Assembly (NCBI GenBank): GCA_963640855.1
Contig: CAVIAJ010000002.1
Coordinates: 1-64,000, forward strand
Reading direction: 5' to 3'
DNA length: 64,000 bases
Source of the DNA: Methanarcanum sp963640855
GTDB taxonomy: Archaea; Thermoplasmatota; Thermoplasmata; Methanomassiliicoccales; Methanomethylophilaceae
The translations under genes and the position numbers were made by a program. This document shows positions 26,118 through 35,927 of the stretch, piece after piece. The notes beneath the pieces were generated by a model, which worked only from the letters and a program-made list of their open reading frames with translations, did no database searches and was not told the DNA's origin. The first letter of the stretch is position 1; each line of letters opens with the position of its first letter.

Positions 26118-27599
26118 ATGGCTAAGAAAGACACATACAACGCATTGATTGCAAGGGAAATCAGTGAATCCACTGCCGATATCCTCATCGGTAAGTTCAG
26201 CACACTGAAATCCATCGCGGACGCAGGCGTCTCCGAACTCGTTTCACTCGGTATCGATGAGGCAGAGGCGGCGGATGTCATCACAAAGATCGGCAGACGC
26301 AGCAGATCATCTTCAACCAAATCCAAAGCATCCGCCGAGGAAGCCGTTGAGGAGATTCACTTCGACAGCGTCAGCAAGAGCCGTGAGTACTCCGAAACGG
26401 AGAAGAAACTTCTCGGAATGTGCGGAGAACTCGGAATCGAACTTCCTCTGAAGGTTGTCGTGGATGTCGCATCCCGTATCGAGGATAAAGAAATCTCCGA
26501 CAGCGACATCGAGAAAGTTCTTGAGAAAGCATCCGAACTTTACGAAAGGCGCCGTATGGATCCCAACGAGTCTGTGGGAATCATGGCGGCACACTCCATC
26601 GGTGAGCCGGGTACACAGATGAACATGCGTACTTTCCACTATGCGGGAGTTGCGAACGTGAACGTTACGACGGGTCTCCCGAGGCTCATCGAGATTGTGG
26701 ATGCAAGGCGTGTCCCCAGTACACCTTCGATGAGAATCCCTCTGACAGGTCTCGCCGCAGAGGATGAGAATGTTGCAAAACACGTCTCATACAACATTGA
26801 GGTCACCGCACTGAACAACGTCGCAGAGATTGAGACAGATATCAACAACATGAGGCTGATTATCACGCCCAATCCCCGTATGATGGACGACCGCGGCGTT
26901 ACGATTGAGGATATCTACGATAAACTCAACAAGATCAAGGTTCTCCGCGGATTGATCACAATCGAGGGATTCAGCCTGATTATCAAATCCGACGAACCCT
27001 CATACAAGAAGCTCCAGCAGATCTACGATGTTACCAAACAGGCCAAGATCAAAGGAATCGACGACATCACAAGAGCACTCATAGATAAGGACAAGAACAC
27101 CGGCAGATACTTCCTCGTGACCGAAGGATCGAATCTTAAGGAAGTTATGAAGGTGGAAGGTGTCGACAGGGAGAAGGTCATGACCAACAGTGTGTTGGAA
27201 GTGGCCGACGTTCTCGGTATCGAAGCAGCGAGAAACTCGCTCATCAACGAGGCCCGTGACACACTGTCCGCGGCAGGTACCGTGGATATCAGGCACATTA
27301 TGCTTGTAGCCGATCTGATGACCAATGACGGATGTATCAAGGCCATCGGAAGGCACGGTATATCCGGAAAGAAATCGAGCGTATTGGCAAGGGCGGCATT
27401 CGAAATTACGACTCCGCACCTGCTGCGCGCAGCCATGAACGGAGAGGTAGATCACCTTGAAGGAGTAGCTGAAAACATTATCGTCGGTCAGCCGGTAACA
27501 CTCGGTACCGGAGCCGTCAACCTGGAATACACTCCCAAAGTGAGTGAAAGACAGAACAAACCGGTTAACGAAATACCCGAAACGGGGGATGAACAATGA
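26118..27599 (+). CDS. rpoA2: RNA polymerase subunit A'' (Rpo1C) with N-terminal helix-hairpin-helix-like extension
   Basis: A 493-residue C-terminal part of the largest subunit, about 100 residues longer than usual. The polymerase part starts near residue 90 and includes the trigger-loop region (VGIMAAHSIGEPGTQMNMRTFHYAG) and jaw/cleft regions. Ahead of it, residues 5-60 (NALIAREISESTADILIGKF..LKSIADAGVSELVSLGIDEAEAADVITKIG) look like a double helix-hairpin-helix nucleic-acid-binding module joined by a Ser/Lys-rich linker. A GTG three codons upstream is an alternative start. The stop overlaps the rpl30e ATG. Confidence 0.96.
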   Translation: MAKKDTYNALIAREISESTADILIGKFSTLKSIADAGVSELVSLGIDEAEAADVITKIGRRSRSSSTKSKASAEEAVEEIHFDSVSKSREYSETEKKLLGMCGELGIELPLKVVVDVASRIEDKEISDSDIEKVLEKASELYERRRMDPNESVGIMAAHSIGEPGTQMNMRTFHYAGVANVNVTTGLPRLIEIVDARRVPSTPSMRIPLTGLAAEDENVAKHVSYNIEVTALNNVAEIETDINNMRLIITPNPRMMDDRGVTIEDIYDKLNKIKVLRGLITIEGFSLIIKSDEPSYKKLQQIYDVTKQAKIKGIDDITRALIDKDKNTGRYFLVTEGSNLKEVMKVEGVDREKVMTNSVLEVADVLGIEAARNSLINEARDTLSAAGTVDIRHIMLVADLMTNDGCIKAIGRHGISGKKSSVLARAAFEITTPHLLRAAMNGEVDHLEGVAENIIVGQPVTLGTGAVNLEYTPKVSERQNKPVNEIPETGDEQ

Positions 27600-27874
27600 T
27601 AGACATAAGCAAAGCATTGAAAGCTGCGATCACGACAGGAGAAGTCGCGTTCGGAGTGGACCAGACAGAGAAAGCAGTAAAAGCCGGCAAGGCACAGATG
27701 ATTATCGTGTCGAAGAACTGCCCCAGCGCAATGCTGACGGCAGAAGATGTAGGCGTGAAGGTACACGTCTACGAGGGTAACAACATGGAGTTGGGAGCCC
27801 TCTGCGGTAAGCCCTTCTCGGTATCCGCTCTCGCGGTCATCGACAAAGGTACCTCCAACATCTTAACGCTGTGA
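27596..27874 (+). CDS. rpl30e: Ribosomal protein L30e
   Basis: A 92-residue L30e/L7Ae-fold ribosomal protein, typical for this place in archaeal polymerase operons. ISKALKAAITTGEVAFGVDQTEKAVKAGKA and IIVSKNCPS are family blocks, and VYEGNNMELGALCGKPFSVSALAVID ends the fold. It binds rRNA kink-turns in the large subunit. Its ATG overlaps the rpoA2 stop (27596-27599). Confidence 0.97.
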   Translation: MIDISKALKAAITTGEVAFGVDQTEKAVKAGKAQMIIVSKNCPSAMLTAEDVGVKVHVYEGNNMELGALCGKPFSVSALAVIDKGTSNILTL

Positions 27875-27878
27875 GATC

Positions 27879-28307
27879 ATGTCTGCCGATATCGTACTTA
27901 CGGAGGACACCCTCAGATACATCTCGTTGTTTGAGTCGGTGACCAGGACGAACGTAATCGACTGCATGGAGACAGAGGACAAACTCGTCTACGTAGTTGA
28001 GAAAGGACAGGGGAACACCGCCGTCGGTAAGAAGGGTGAGCACGTCATAAAGCTCAAGGATCTTACAGGCAAGAACATCCAGGTCGTGGAGTACTCGGAT
28101 GATCCCGCACAGTTCGTCAAGAATGTGTTCCACATCTACGAACCTCAGAAGGTCGAGATCGAACAGCGCGGAAACATCACACACGCGACTGTCACCGTGG
28201 ACCCCAAGCTCAAAGGAAGGGCAATCGGCAAAGCCGGTAAGAACCTCCGTATCGCAAGGGATATCGTAAACAGACACCACGAGATCCAGAGTATCAGCGT
28301 TGACTGA
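27879..28307 (+). CDS. nusA: Archaeal NusA-family RNA-binding protein
   Basis: A 142-residue protein with two KH domains and none of the other bacterial NusA parts: GKKGEHVIKLKDLTGKNIQVVEY is the first KH and GRAIGKAGKNLRIARDI the second. The archaeal family binds RNA and is thought to assist elongation or termination. It starts four bases after rpl30e. Here the operon ends: the next gene is on the other strand, so the often-linked rps12-rps7-EF2 genes are absent. A near-palindrome at 28316-28331 may be the terminator. Confidence 0.95.
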   Translation: MSADIVLTEDTLRYISLFESVTRTNVIDCMETEDKLVYVVEKGQGNTAVGKKGEHVIKLKDLTGKNIQVVEYSDDPAQFVKNVFHIYEPQKVEIEQRGNITHATVTVDPKLKGRAIGKAGKNLRIARDIVNRHHEIQSISVD

Positions 28308-28347
28308 TCCGAATCATCCCCGATCAGGGAATCCAAACCTTTTACTT

Positions 28348-29415
28348 TCATTTCCTTCTGTTCAGAGGAATTCTTTCGACTTCGAGTCTGTCTGCGGTAG
28401 GATATTCTTCCGATATGTAGCACTTATACGGCAATTCTTCCGAAATTTCTTCGAGAATCCATGATGCCGTTTCGATCCTGTTTCTGTCACGGTCGACGAA
28501 CATAAGTCCGTCTGGCACATCGTATTCGTCTTTCAGGACCGATGCGGCTTCGTCTAAGTTTTCGGCGTAGACAAGACCTTTGAGTATGGTTCCGTCTTCC
28601 GTCACCACATCGTATTCTTCTGCAATGTGATTGGCACGTCTGATGAGTCTGTTGCGTAACTGAACACCGTCTTTAAAGGTCGAGGAACAGAAATGAATCG
28701 GAAGGCCGGGATATTTTTCAAGCATTTTCACTGCGGTTCTTTCGGAACCGAGAATCGCGGATGAGAATTCGTCTTTCAGTTCGTATCCTCTCGAACCCAT
28801 CATATCCCAGTTGCTTTCCGAGAATTCCAACTCATTGAGATTGACAAATCCGATTCCGATTTTCTCCGCGTATGCAAGCAATGCCGACAGTCTCTCTTCT
28901 TCATCGGGTAACGCAGGTACTTCGATTCCCACATCGACAGGCATCTTCACAATCTCCTCCAACCCGCTTCCGTCCATCGAATCCCATTGTTCCAGAGGAG
29001 GATGGAAACGTATTTCGTCCAATCCCGCATCTATGAGCATCTTTACTTTTTCGGGATCGACGGTTGAGGTGTAAAGGTGGATATGATGTTCCTTTCCGAA
29101 GTGTTCTTTAAGCATTTTCACTGCTCTGAGAGTACGGTCGATACATAACAGCGGATCTCCTCCGGTGATTCCCGTACCTGTGGCATCCATGGATTCCGCT
29201 TCCGAGACGATATCTTCTTTACAATCAGCTTTCATCTCATCGGCGTAGATTACGTCTTTTCCTTTCTTCTCGAACGACACCGGACAGTAGAAACATCCTG
29301 TGTTGCATCTTCCCGAGATGAAGAGAACCATCTTGCTCCCCTGCATACAGTGTTTGCAGCCTTCGGCCAATTCTCCGCTGCAGGCGGAACCGTATTCCTG
29401 ACGTATGATGCCCAT
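28348..29415 (-). CDS. Radical SAM protein of unknown substrate (COG2108-like)
   Basis: A 355-residue radical SAM enzyme. The cluster motif is CNTGCFYC (about residue 37), preceded by a Cys pair in GCKHCMQGSKMVLFISG, which is typical of an uncharacterised archaeal family. TGTGITGGDPLL supplies the SAM-binding GGE-like motif as GGD. The C-terminal third has a PIHFCSSTFKDGVQLRNR block. ATG 29415 is used because the upstream frame overlaps the divergent pyrF promoter and lacks family features. Reaction unknown. Confidence 0.8.
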   Translation of the reverse strand: MGIIRQEYGSACSGELAEGCKHCMQGSKMVLFISGRCNTGCFYCPVSFEKKGKDVIYADEMKADCKEDIVSEAESMDATGTGITGGDPLLCIDRTLRAVKMLKEHFGKEHHIHLYTSTVDPEKVKMLIDAGLDEIRFHPPLEQWDSMDGSGLEEIVKMPVDVGIEVPALPDEEERLSALLAYAEKIGIGFVNLNELEFSESNWDMMGSRGYELKDEFSSAILGSERTAVKMLEKYPGLPIHFCSSTFKDGVQLRNRLIRRANHIAEEYDVVTEDGTILKGLVYAENLDEAASVLKDEYDVPDGLMFVDRDRNRIETASWILEEISEELPYKCYISEEYPTADRLEVERIPLNRRK

Positions 29416-29471
29416 ACATTCCCGATGAACGCCGTATTTTAATAACGTGTGTATGATTAGGTAACGATCAT

Positions 29472-30116
29472 ATGAAGAAGGACAGCAGAATTGTCTTGGC
29501 TTTGGACGAGACCGACGGCAGAAAAGCATTGGCAATAGTCGACAGTGTATCGGAATACATCGACGCTGTAAAGATAAACTGGCCTCTGGTACTGACCGAA
29601 GGTCCCGAAATGATCACAAAACTTTCGGAAATCACTGACGTTATATGCGATTTCAAGGTAGCCGACATACCCAACACGGTATCGCTGATTGTAAGCAATG
29701 CCGTGAAAAGAGGAGCTTCCGCAGTAATCGTCCACGCATTCTCGGGAGAGGATTCCTTACAGGAAGCCGTCAGAGCCGCCGGAGATGCGGAGATTTATGC
29801 AGTTACCGAAATGAGTCATCCCGGAGGAAAGACTTTCACTGCGTTACACGCAGAGGAAATGGCGGAGATGGGAGTCAGATGTAACGTGGCGGGATTCATC
29901 GCACCCGCGACAAGACCCGAACGTATCGCCGCAATCAGAAAGATTATCGGAGACAGAAAAATCCTTTCACCCGGAGTGGGTGCACAGGGCGGTTCCGCAT
30001 CGTCCGCAATACTCGCAGGCGCGGACTATGTTATCGTAGGACGTGCGATTTACAAAGCCGACGATCCGAAATCAGTCGCAAAAACCATAGCGGAAGAGAT
30101 CAGAGCCGTTCTCTGA
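29472..30116 (+). CDS. pyrF: Orotidine 5'-phosphate decarboxylase
   Basis: A 214-residue TIM-barrel enzyme that makes UMP from OMP, the last step of pyrimidine synthesis. The catalytic Lys and Asp are in CDFKVADIPNT (about 57-67). The phosphate-binding end has SPGVGAQGG and DYVIVGRAIY. Length fits the archaeal family. The ATG at 29472 lies near the divergent radical SAM gene, so promoters overlap in a 56-bp gap. Confidence 0.96.
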   Translation: MKKDSRIVLALDETDGRKALAIVDSVSEYIDAVKINWPLVLTEGPEMITKLSEITDVICDFKVADIPNTVSLIVSNAVKRGASAVIVHAFSGEDSLQEAVRAAGDAEIYAVTEMSHPGGKTFTALHAEEMAEMGVRCNVAGFIAPATRPERIAAIRKIIGDRKILSPGVGAQGGSASSAILAGADYVIVGRAIYKADDPKSVAKTIAEEIRAVL

Positions 30117-30140
30117 CGGCCTCCTCTGTTCTTTACTATA

Positions 30141-30196
30141 TTTATATAATTTAACGCGCGACGTAAACCTATTATATAGAATAGTCAATCGTCGCC
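30141..30196 (+). promoter_or_regulatory. Promoter region of the oligosaccharyltransferase-like gene
   Basis: Two TATA-like boxes are present: TTTATATAA (30142-30150) and TATTATATAG (30171-30180). The second is centred between inverted GCGACG (30159-30164) and CGTCGC (30191-30196), which could be a regulator site over the TATA box. The ATG follows at 30223. Confidence 0.45.
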
Positions 30197-30222
30197 GTAT
30201 TCCACATAGCGGAGAATATAGA

Positions 30223-33200
30223 ATGCTAAAAATCGGCAAAAAAACGAGTGATCCTCAGGCAACTGAGGATGTATCCGTCCCCAAAAAGACCGGGAACGGG
30301 AATTGGTTCGCTAAGAACCGGCACATCGTTGCCATCGGCGTCATTGTACTGATCGCATTCCTGATCAGGTTCATCGACGCCGCAGGACTATGCATAGGTA
30401 ACAACTATGCACTGTCCGGCGGAACGGGTGCTTCAGAACATCTGCACAGAATTACAAACATGCTCACCGGCGGAGCCATCTTCGGACTCGACGGCGCACT
30501 GTATTATCCCTTCGGGTCGGCAGATGCGAACCCCCCGCTCATGGACCTTATTTTGGGCGCGTTCGCATTCATCTTCAAAGCATGCGGCCTCGGCACAACA
30601 GCCGCAGCCGGAGCAGCACTCGCATGGGGCGCAGTGATTTTCGGTACATTGGCCGTTATTCCTGCATACATCCTCGGCAAAGAGATTCTCGACAGCAAAG
30701 CTGCAGGCTGCCTTACAGCGGCCTTCGTCGCACTCTGTCCTATCGCAATCTCTCAGACAGTGTTCTCCAACGGAACCGAAATCGGTTTCGTCATGTTCTT
30801 CGCACTGTTCATGTTCTGCTTCCTCTTCAAAGGAATCAAGGCCATGGATGCAGGCGAACCCTCGAACAAATACATGATTCTGACGGCTGTGTTCTCGGCG
30901 GTTGTCTCCTTCTCATGGATCGGAGCACGCTCACTGTACACAATCATGATTCTCATGATGGCTGTTCAGCTTATCATCGACCGCTTCAAGGGTAAAGAAC
31001 TCATGCCTACTGCAATTTACTACTCCGTACCTGTTGTCGTCGGTGCAGTTGTCGCAGCGGCATACTACGCAATCGCAGGACTTTTCGTATCTGTATACCA
31101 CGGAACATTCCTGATGGTTGTTATCGGAGTCGTCCTCTGTGTCCTCTTCGCAGCACTGAAGAACACACCCTGGACACTTATAATCCCCGGATTCGTTATC
31201 GTTACCGTCGCACTGTTTGTTGCATTGTTCCTCATTATACCGGACACATACAACAGCATCGTCGGAAACATCACAGGATATTCCGGAATCTACTCTTCAT
31301 TCGCATCCTCGTCCATGGGACTTTCAACGGTTGCGACATACTTCGGATTCGTCACAATGTGGTTCGGTCTGTGCATGGTTCTCAGCAGAATCTTCGCACT
31401 CCCGAAGAACACGGATTCCCGTATGTACATCGCAGTCCTTGTCTGGATGATCGTCGGTATGCTCTTCGCAATTTCGACGAGAGCCAACGCGGCAATCCTC
31501 TCCTGTACGTTCGGTGTCGGTTTCGCGGCAGTTATCCTCTGGATCTGCTCCAGAATCGACTTTAAGACATACTGGGCATCGATTAAAGCGGCAGGCTTCA
31601 AAGGTATGTGGAAGAAGATCATCAAACCCGTGCCGTTCCTCGCGGTTATCGGTGCGGTTGTACTCATTCTCCTCCCCAACTGCATATACGCATTGGATGC
31701 AGGAGTTTCAAACAACAATTCGTCCAACCCCGTCTACCAGGGATCGGTCAACTACTACATTATGGCCGACAAGGACTACACATACAACGAGTTCTTCTCG
31801 AACTACAAGGATGTAGAGAACAAGGGAGCATTGGTTTCCTGGCTCGACTACTCCTCGGATGCTTCCACATTCGGTAACTTCAACGTCATCACCGACAACA
31901 GGGGTAACGGAACGACCGCTATGGCAAACATCCTGCTGTCCAACGGTTCGGACGGTTCAACCGTCGCGGCTATGCTGTACTATCTAGTAACATACGCAGG
32001 AGTAGACAAATGCAAGACCGTATTGGGCGACAATTACGAAACAATCAAAGACATCACCGAGAACACTTCCAAGTACAGGGACGAGGTCGTCAAGAACTCC
32101 GACGTATACGGAATTGTATCGGCAGACATCTCGGATGACAACGTTGCATTCCTTGCGGCAATCAACTACCTCACGGACAACAACACATCCTTCGAGATCT
32201 CGGAGATGTACGATGCTCTTGCGGCACAGTGCGGAAAGGATGTAACATACGTAATGGCATCCGGAGAACTGATTCCCGTATCATACGGAAACGAGAACAC
32301 ATTCATCGAATTGGCGATTCTGAACGGCTATGCGTACAAAGTCGTCACCGAGACCAACTACAGTTACGTCTCTGTTCCCGAATTCTACTCCGCAGGTTCG
32401 CTCTTCTCGTACTACGGAATCTACGACTACGAAAAATCGCTTACCAACTCATTCCTCTGGAGAGCATACATCGGTATGTCGCCCGAAGAGGCAGGAGTTA
32501 CAGGTTCGTACGCTTCGATTTCGTACATTTCGGCACTTACCAAATCCGACGGTACATACAAAGCGGTGCCCGGATACGGTCTCGCCAACTTTGAGGTTGA
32601 TTACGATACATACTACGTCAGCTACAACCCCGAGGACGACGGAACCGGAACATGGGACAAGATGCTCTACAACGAAGCAATCGCACTTCAGGAGAAAGAG
32701 GGCGGTCTGATCAACTATCTTGCAGGCTACCCCATTATGCTGAAATACATTTCATCCAACTCCGAGAAAGTCAGCGGAACAGTCACCATCAACGGCGAAA
32801 ACGTAAGCGGTGTCCGTGTCGCGGCAGTCGACTCCGACGGAGTACAGCGCTACACCACATTCACCGATGAAGACGGAAAATACACTGTCATCCTCCCGAC
32901 CAAGAACTTCGACGTCGGATCCGGATGTAAGATTGTCTTCTCCGTCGGAAGCACAGGTGTCACAGGCGGTACGCAGATACAGTCCAAAGAATACGACTCA
33001 ACGGTCGCAGCCGAAAAGAAATGCGATGTTGACGTGAAATCCGTAACATCGCTTTCCGGTAAGATTGTCACAGAGAATGTCAAAGTAGACAGTTATCTCA
33101 TTGAGATGGTAGGACAGGCCAGCGGAAAGCTTTACAACACAACGGTTACCGGAGATACATTCAGCTTTGCATCCGTTGTCCCCGACACATATGACATTAC

Positions 33201-35907
33201 AGTCAAATCGCTTGACGGTAAGATCACATATGCCACAAAGTCATATCTCACGGCAATCGGAGTCAACAGCGGACTTTCGATCGACCTCGACAAATCAAAG
33301 ATTACACTCACAGTCAAAGATGAGGCAGGTAACCTTGTCAAAGATGTGACAGTCGGTATCAAATCGGGTACCACGGTCTTCACCGGCGTCACCGATTCGA
33401 AAGGTGTCGCAACGTTCTACGCAGCCGCAGGAACATACACATACATTGTGCCCTCCGACGGATACACCACGAACGACAGCAGCACACTCGAAGTTACCAA
33501 GAACACCGACAAATCAGGTTCGTTCTCCGTTATGTCCGCCAAGACAGTCAAAGTCACCGGCGCAGCATCGGGAACAGTCTACGGAATGACATACACAGGT
33601 TCCGTTGAGGACTCCAAAGCAAAGATCCCCGCGGGACTTACAGGCAATGTCACATACACAATCTACTCTGTCGATAAGATTGGAGAAGGCGCAAAGGTCT
33701 CCTGGGCAACCACAGACGGAAGTGCCGATGTTACACTCAAGACCGAAAACGGATTCGTCATCACAGGAAAACTCAAGTCCGGAGACAACTCCGTTACAGG
33801 AAAGGTAACATTCATCAAGAGCACCGGCGAAATCGTCACAGTCTACGCAGACTCAGACAACGGTTACACCGCAGTCCTCCCTGCAGGCGAATACACAATC
33901 TACGCAGTAAGCGGAAGCATGGTCAACATGGTTTCCTACACTGTGTCCGCAACAGCGGAGAAAGATATCGATGTCGCAAGCGGCAAGACTGTTTCAGGTA
34001 AAGTTTACTGGTACTCTTCGAGCTATGCACTCAAATACGCATCGGTGAAAGTCGATGTCACAATCGACGGTGTTTCCGCAACATACAACATCGCAACGGA
34101 CGCCGACGGAAAGTACAGCCTTACCGTTCCCTCCGATGCGAAATACAAGGTAACATCCGTTCTCAAGGACGGCGGTCAGTTCTACTACACAGTAGACGAC
34201 AAGAAGGTCTACGAGAAATCGCTCGGCGAAGATACATCCGGAAACTTCACGGCAAGTGTCGAGAAGATCACAATCAAGAACGCCAACGAGTTCAAGATTA
34301 CCGTCGAAGGTAAAGAAATCGAGAAAGGTGCGGAACTTGAGTTCGACTACAAGCCCACATCATTCTCCGTATCTGCAGACTACAGCACAGGATACTACTA
34401 CAGCGGAAGCGTGTACATCCTGCCCACACAGATGACTGCAGACCACAAATACGATCTGAAAGTCGATGCAGCTGCATACAAACAGGTGACATTCAACAAC
34501 GTCGCCGTAAGTGACATCATTACCGTCACAGCGGACGACGAAGGCGACTACCACAAGGAATCGCAGGCAGACAACAAGGCAGTCTACTACTTCGAGAGCG
34601 ACGAAAGCTATCTCGTGAAGATAACCGACGCAGACAAGAAGAAGATCGCTTACGTTACGGTCGACGGTGAATCCGCCGCAAGCGTAGATGTCACACTCGC
34701 AGATGCAGCCAACGTCAAAGGATATGTCGGTATCGGCGGAGACGGAACAATCGAGTTTGACGATATGGAATTCGATGTCAAATCCGGAAGGTACGACGTA
34801 ACAGTTCCCGCCAAGGATTCATACAAGATTGCCGTGGACGTCACCAAAGACGATCACGTCTACGCAGTCGAGATGACAGGTGTCAAACTTGCAGCAGGAG
34901 ACAGCATCTACAACATGGCTGTCGTCGGCGGAGAACTCAAAGCAGAGGACGACCCGGTCAGTGTCAAACTCACTCTCACAGATATGGGAGATGTCACTGA
35001 CAAACAGAGAGTCAAGATTAAGTTCACTGCAGAAGTCGATTACACAGGTACGGTTACAGCCGCAGAAGACGGTACAACCGCAGCAACAGATGCAGTTACA
35101 TATCTCCTCAGCGGAGGTTCTGACTGGTTCAACGTAACCTTCTACTCCGACGAAGCACGCACACAGCAGATCACATCCGTCAACGGAAAGACCACAGTCT
35201 ACGGTGAGGGAATGATTAAGGTCGGCAGTGTCGCATCATGCTCCGAGAATCTTTCGGTTATTCTCTCCGATCTCAACGGAGAAGAGGTCTGTACAGGCGT
35301 CTTCGAAGACGAGACAGGTTGGAAGAAGACAACGCCCGGAGACGATACCACAAAGGTCACCCACGGAAAGGACATGGTCAACGAGGCCGAGTACATGTAC
35401 TCAATCGATGTGGTCAACGATGACAACTTCAGGAAGTCATTCAAGATCAAGCTGACCGACACGGTTGACGAGAACAAGTACATTGTCACCTACCTTTACG
35501 GAGACAAAGTCGTAGTTGCAACGGACGGTGCAGGTTCCCCGGTTGACGTACCGATGACAGTTGACGGTTACTCCACACTCACTGTGTATGTCAAGTTCAC
35601 ACTGATTAACGGTGAATCCGCGGATATCGCAGACATGAAAATCAATACCGAGATTACATTCGACGACGTCAGCAAGATTACCGTCGAAGGCGACGGAATC
35701 ACTGTCGACGGATCGAAGGTCAAAGTAGTATCAAGTCACTCTGATTCATTCGCATCGGTTTCGCTTTCCGCCGAGGGAAGAGGAATCGTCAGCGAGAGGT
35801 CATCCATGCCCTCATATGTTTGGGTGCTCGTAGCAGCCATCCTGGTGTTGGTTATCCTCATCATCTGGCTCGGAATTAGAAGGGGGGTGTTCGCACGCAG
35901 AAAGTAA
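30223..35907 (+). CDS. aglB: Very large AglB/STT3-like oligosaccharyltransferase with long beta-domain tail
   Basis: A 1894-residue protein, about twice the usual AglB length. After a cytoplasmic N-terminus come about 12-13 membrane helices (37-490). Next is a soluble domain with the STT3-type catalytic-region motif (ALVSWLDYS at 536-544, W540) and DNRGNG shortly after. From about residue 840 to 1850 follow many beta-sandwich repeats of the carboxypeptidase-regulatory/Cna-B type (SGTVTINGENVSGVRV..., TDADGKYSLTVPS). Last come one helix (VAAILVLVILIIWLGI) and a basic end. STT3 enzymes move a lipid-linked glycan to Asn on secreted proteins. The canonical WWDYG reads WLDYS, and the first metal-binding Asp region is atypical, so activity needs testing. 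The beta tail may itself be a surface structure. Confidence 0.8.
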   Translation: MLKIGKKTSDPQATEDVSVPKKTGNGNWFAKNRHIVAIGVIVLIAFLIRFIDAAGLCIGNNYALSGGTGASEHLHRITNMLTGGAIFGLDGALYYPFGSADANPPLMDLILGAFAFIFKACGLGTTAAAGAALAWGAVIFGTLAVIPAYILGKEILDSKAAGCLTAAFVALCPIAISQTVFSNGTEIGFVMFFALFMFCFLFKGIKAMDAGEPSNKYMILTAVFSAVVSFSWIGARSLYTIMILMMAVQLIIDRFKGKELMPTAIYYSVPVVVGAVVAAAYYAIAGLFVSVYHGTFLMVVIGVVLCVLFAALKNTPWTLIIPGFVIVTVALFVALFLIIPDTYNSIVGNITGYSGIYSSFASSSMGLSTVATYFGFVTMWFGLCMVLSRIFALPKNTDSRMYIAVLVWMIVGMLFAISTRANAAILSCTFGVGFAAVILWICSRIDFKTYWASIKAAGFKGMWKKIIKPVPFLAVIGAVVLILLPNCIYALDAGVSNNNSSNPVYQGSVNYYIMADKDYTYNEFFSNYKDVENKGALVSWLDYSSDASTFGNFNVITDNRGNGTTAMANILLSNGSDGSTVAAMLYYLVTYAGVDKCKTVLGDNYETIKDITENTSKYRDEVVKNSDVYGIVSADISDDNVAFLAAINYLTDNNTSFEISEMYDALAAQCGKDVTYVMASGELIPVSYGNENTFIELAILNGYAYKVVTETNYSYVSVPEFYSAGSLFSYYGIYDYEKSLTNSFLWRAYIGMSPEEAGVTGSYASISYISALTKSDGTYKAVPGYGLANFEVDYDTYYVSYNPEDDGTGTWDKMLYNEAIALQEKEGGLINYLAGYPIMLKYISSNSEKVSGTVTINGENVSGVRVAAVDSDGVQRYTTFTDEDGKYTVILPTKNFDVGSGCKIVFSVGSTGVTGGTQIQSKEYDSTVAAEKKCDVDVKSVTSLSGKIVTENVKVDSYLIEMVGQASGKLYNTTVTGDTFSFASVVPDTYDITVKSLDGKITYATKSYLTAIGVNSGLSIDLDKSKITLTVKDEAGNLVKDVTVGIKSGTTVFTGVTDSKGVATFYAAAGTYTYIVPSDGYTTNDSSTLEVTKNTDKSGSFSVMSAKTVKVTGAASGTVYGMTYTGSVEDSKAKIPAGLTGNVTYTIYSVDKIGEGAKVSWATTDGSADVTLKTENGFVITGKLKSGDNSVTGKVTFIKSTGEIVTVYADSDNGYTAVLPAGEYTIYAVSGSMVNMVSYTVSATAEKDIDVASGKTVSGKVYWYSSSYALKYASVKVDVTIDGVSATYNIATDADGKYSLTVPSDAKYKVTSVLKDGGQFYYTVDDKKVYEKSLGEDTSGNFTASVEKITIKNANEFKITVEGKEIEKGAELEFDYKPTSFSVSADYSTGYYYSGSVYILPTQMTADHKYDLKVDAAAYKQVTFNNVAVSDIITVTADDEGDYHKESQADNKAVYYFESDESYLVKITDADKKKIAYVTVDGESAASVDVTLADAANVKGYVGIGGDGTIEFDDMEFDVKSGRYDVTVPAKDSYKIAVDVTKDDHVYAVEMTGVKLAAGDSIYNMAVVGGELKAEDDPVSVKLTLTDMGDVTDKQRVKIKFTAEVDYTGTVTAAEDGTTAATDAVTYLLSGGSDWFNVTFYSDEARTQQITSVNGKTTVYGEGMIKVGSVASCSENLSVILSDLNGEEVCTGVFEDETGWKKTTPGDDTTKVTHGKDMVNEAEYMYSIDVVNDDNFRKSFKIKLTDTVDENKYIVTYLYGDKVVVATDGAGSPVDVPMTVDGYSTLTVYVKFTLINGESADIADMKINTEITFDDVSKITVEGDGITVDGSKVKVVSSHSDSFASVSLSAEGRGIVSERSSMPSYVWVLVAAILVLVILIIWLGIRRGVFARRK

Positions 35908-35927
35908 GCGCATTCACAATAGTTGCG

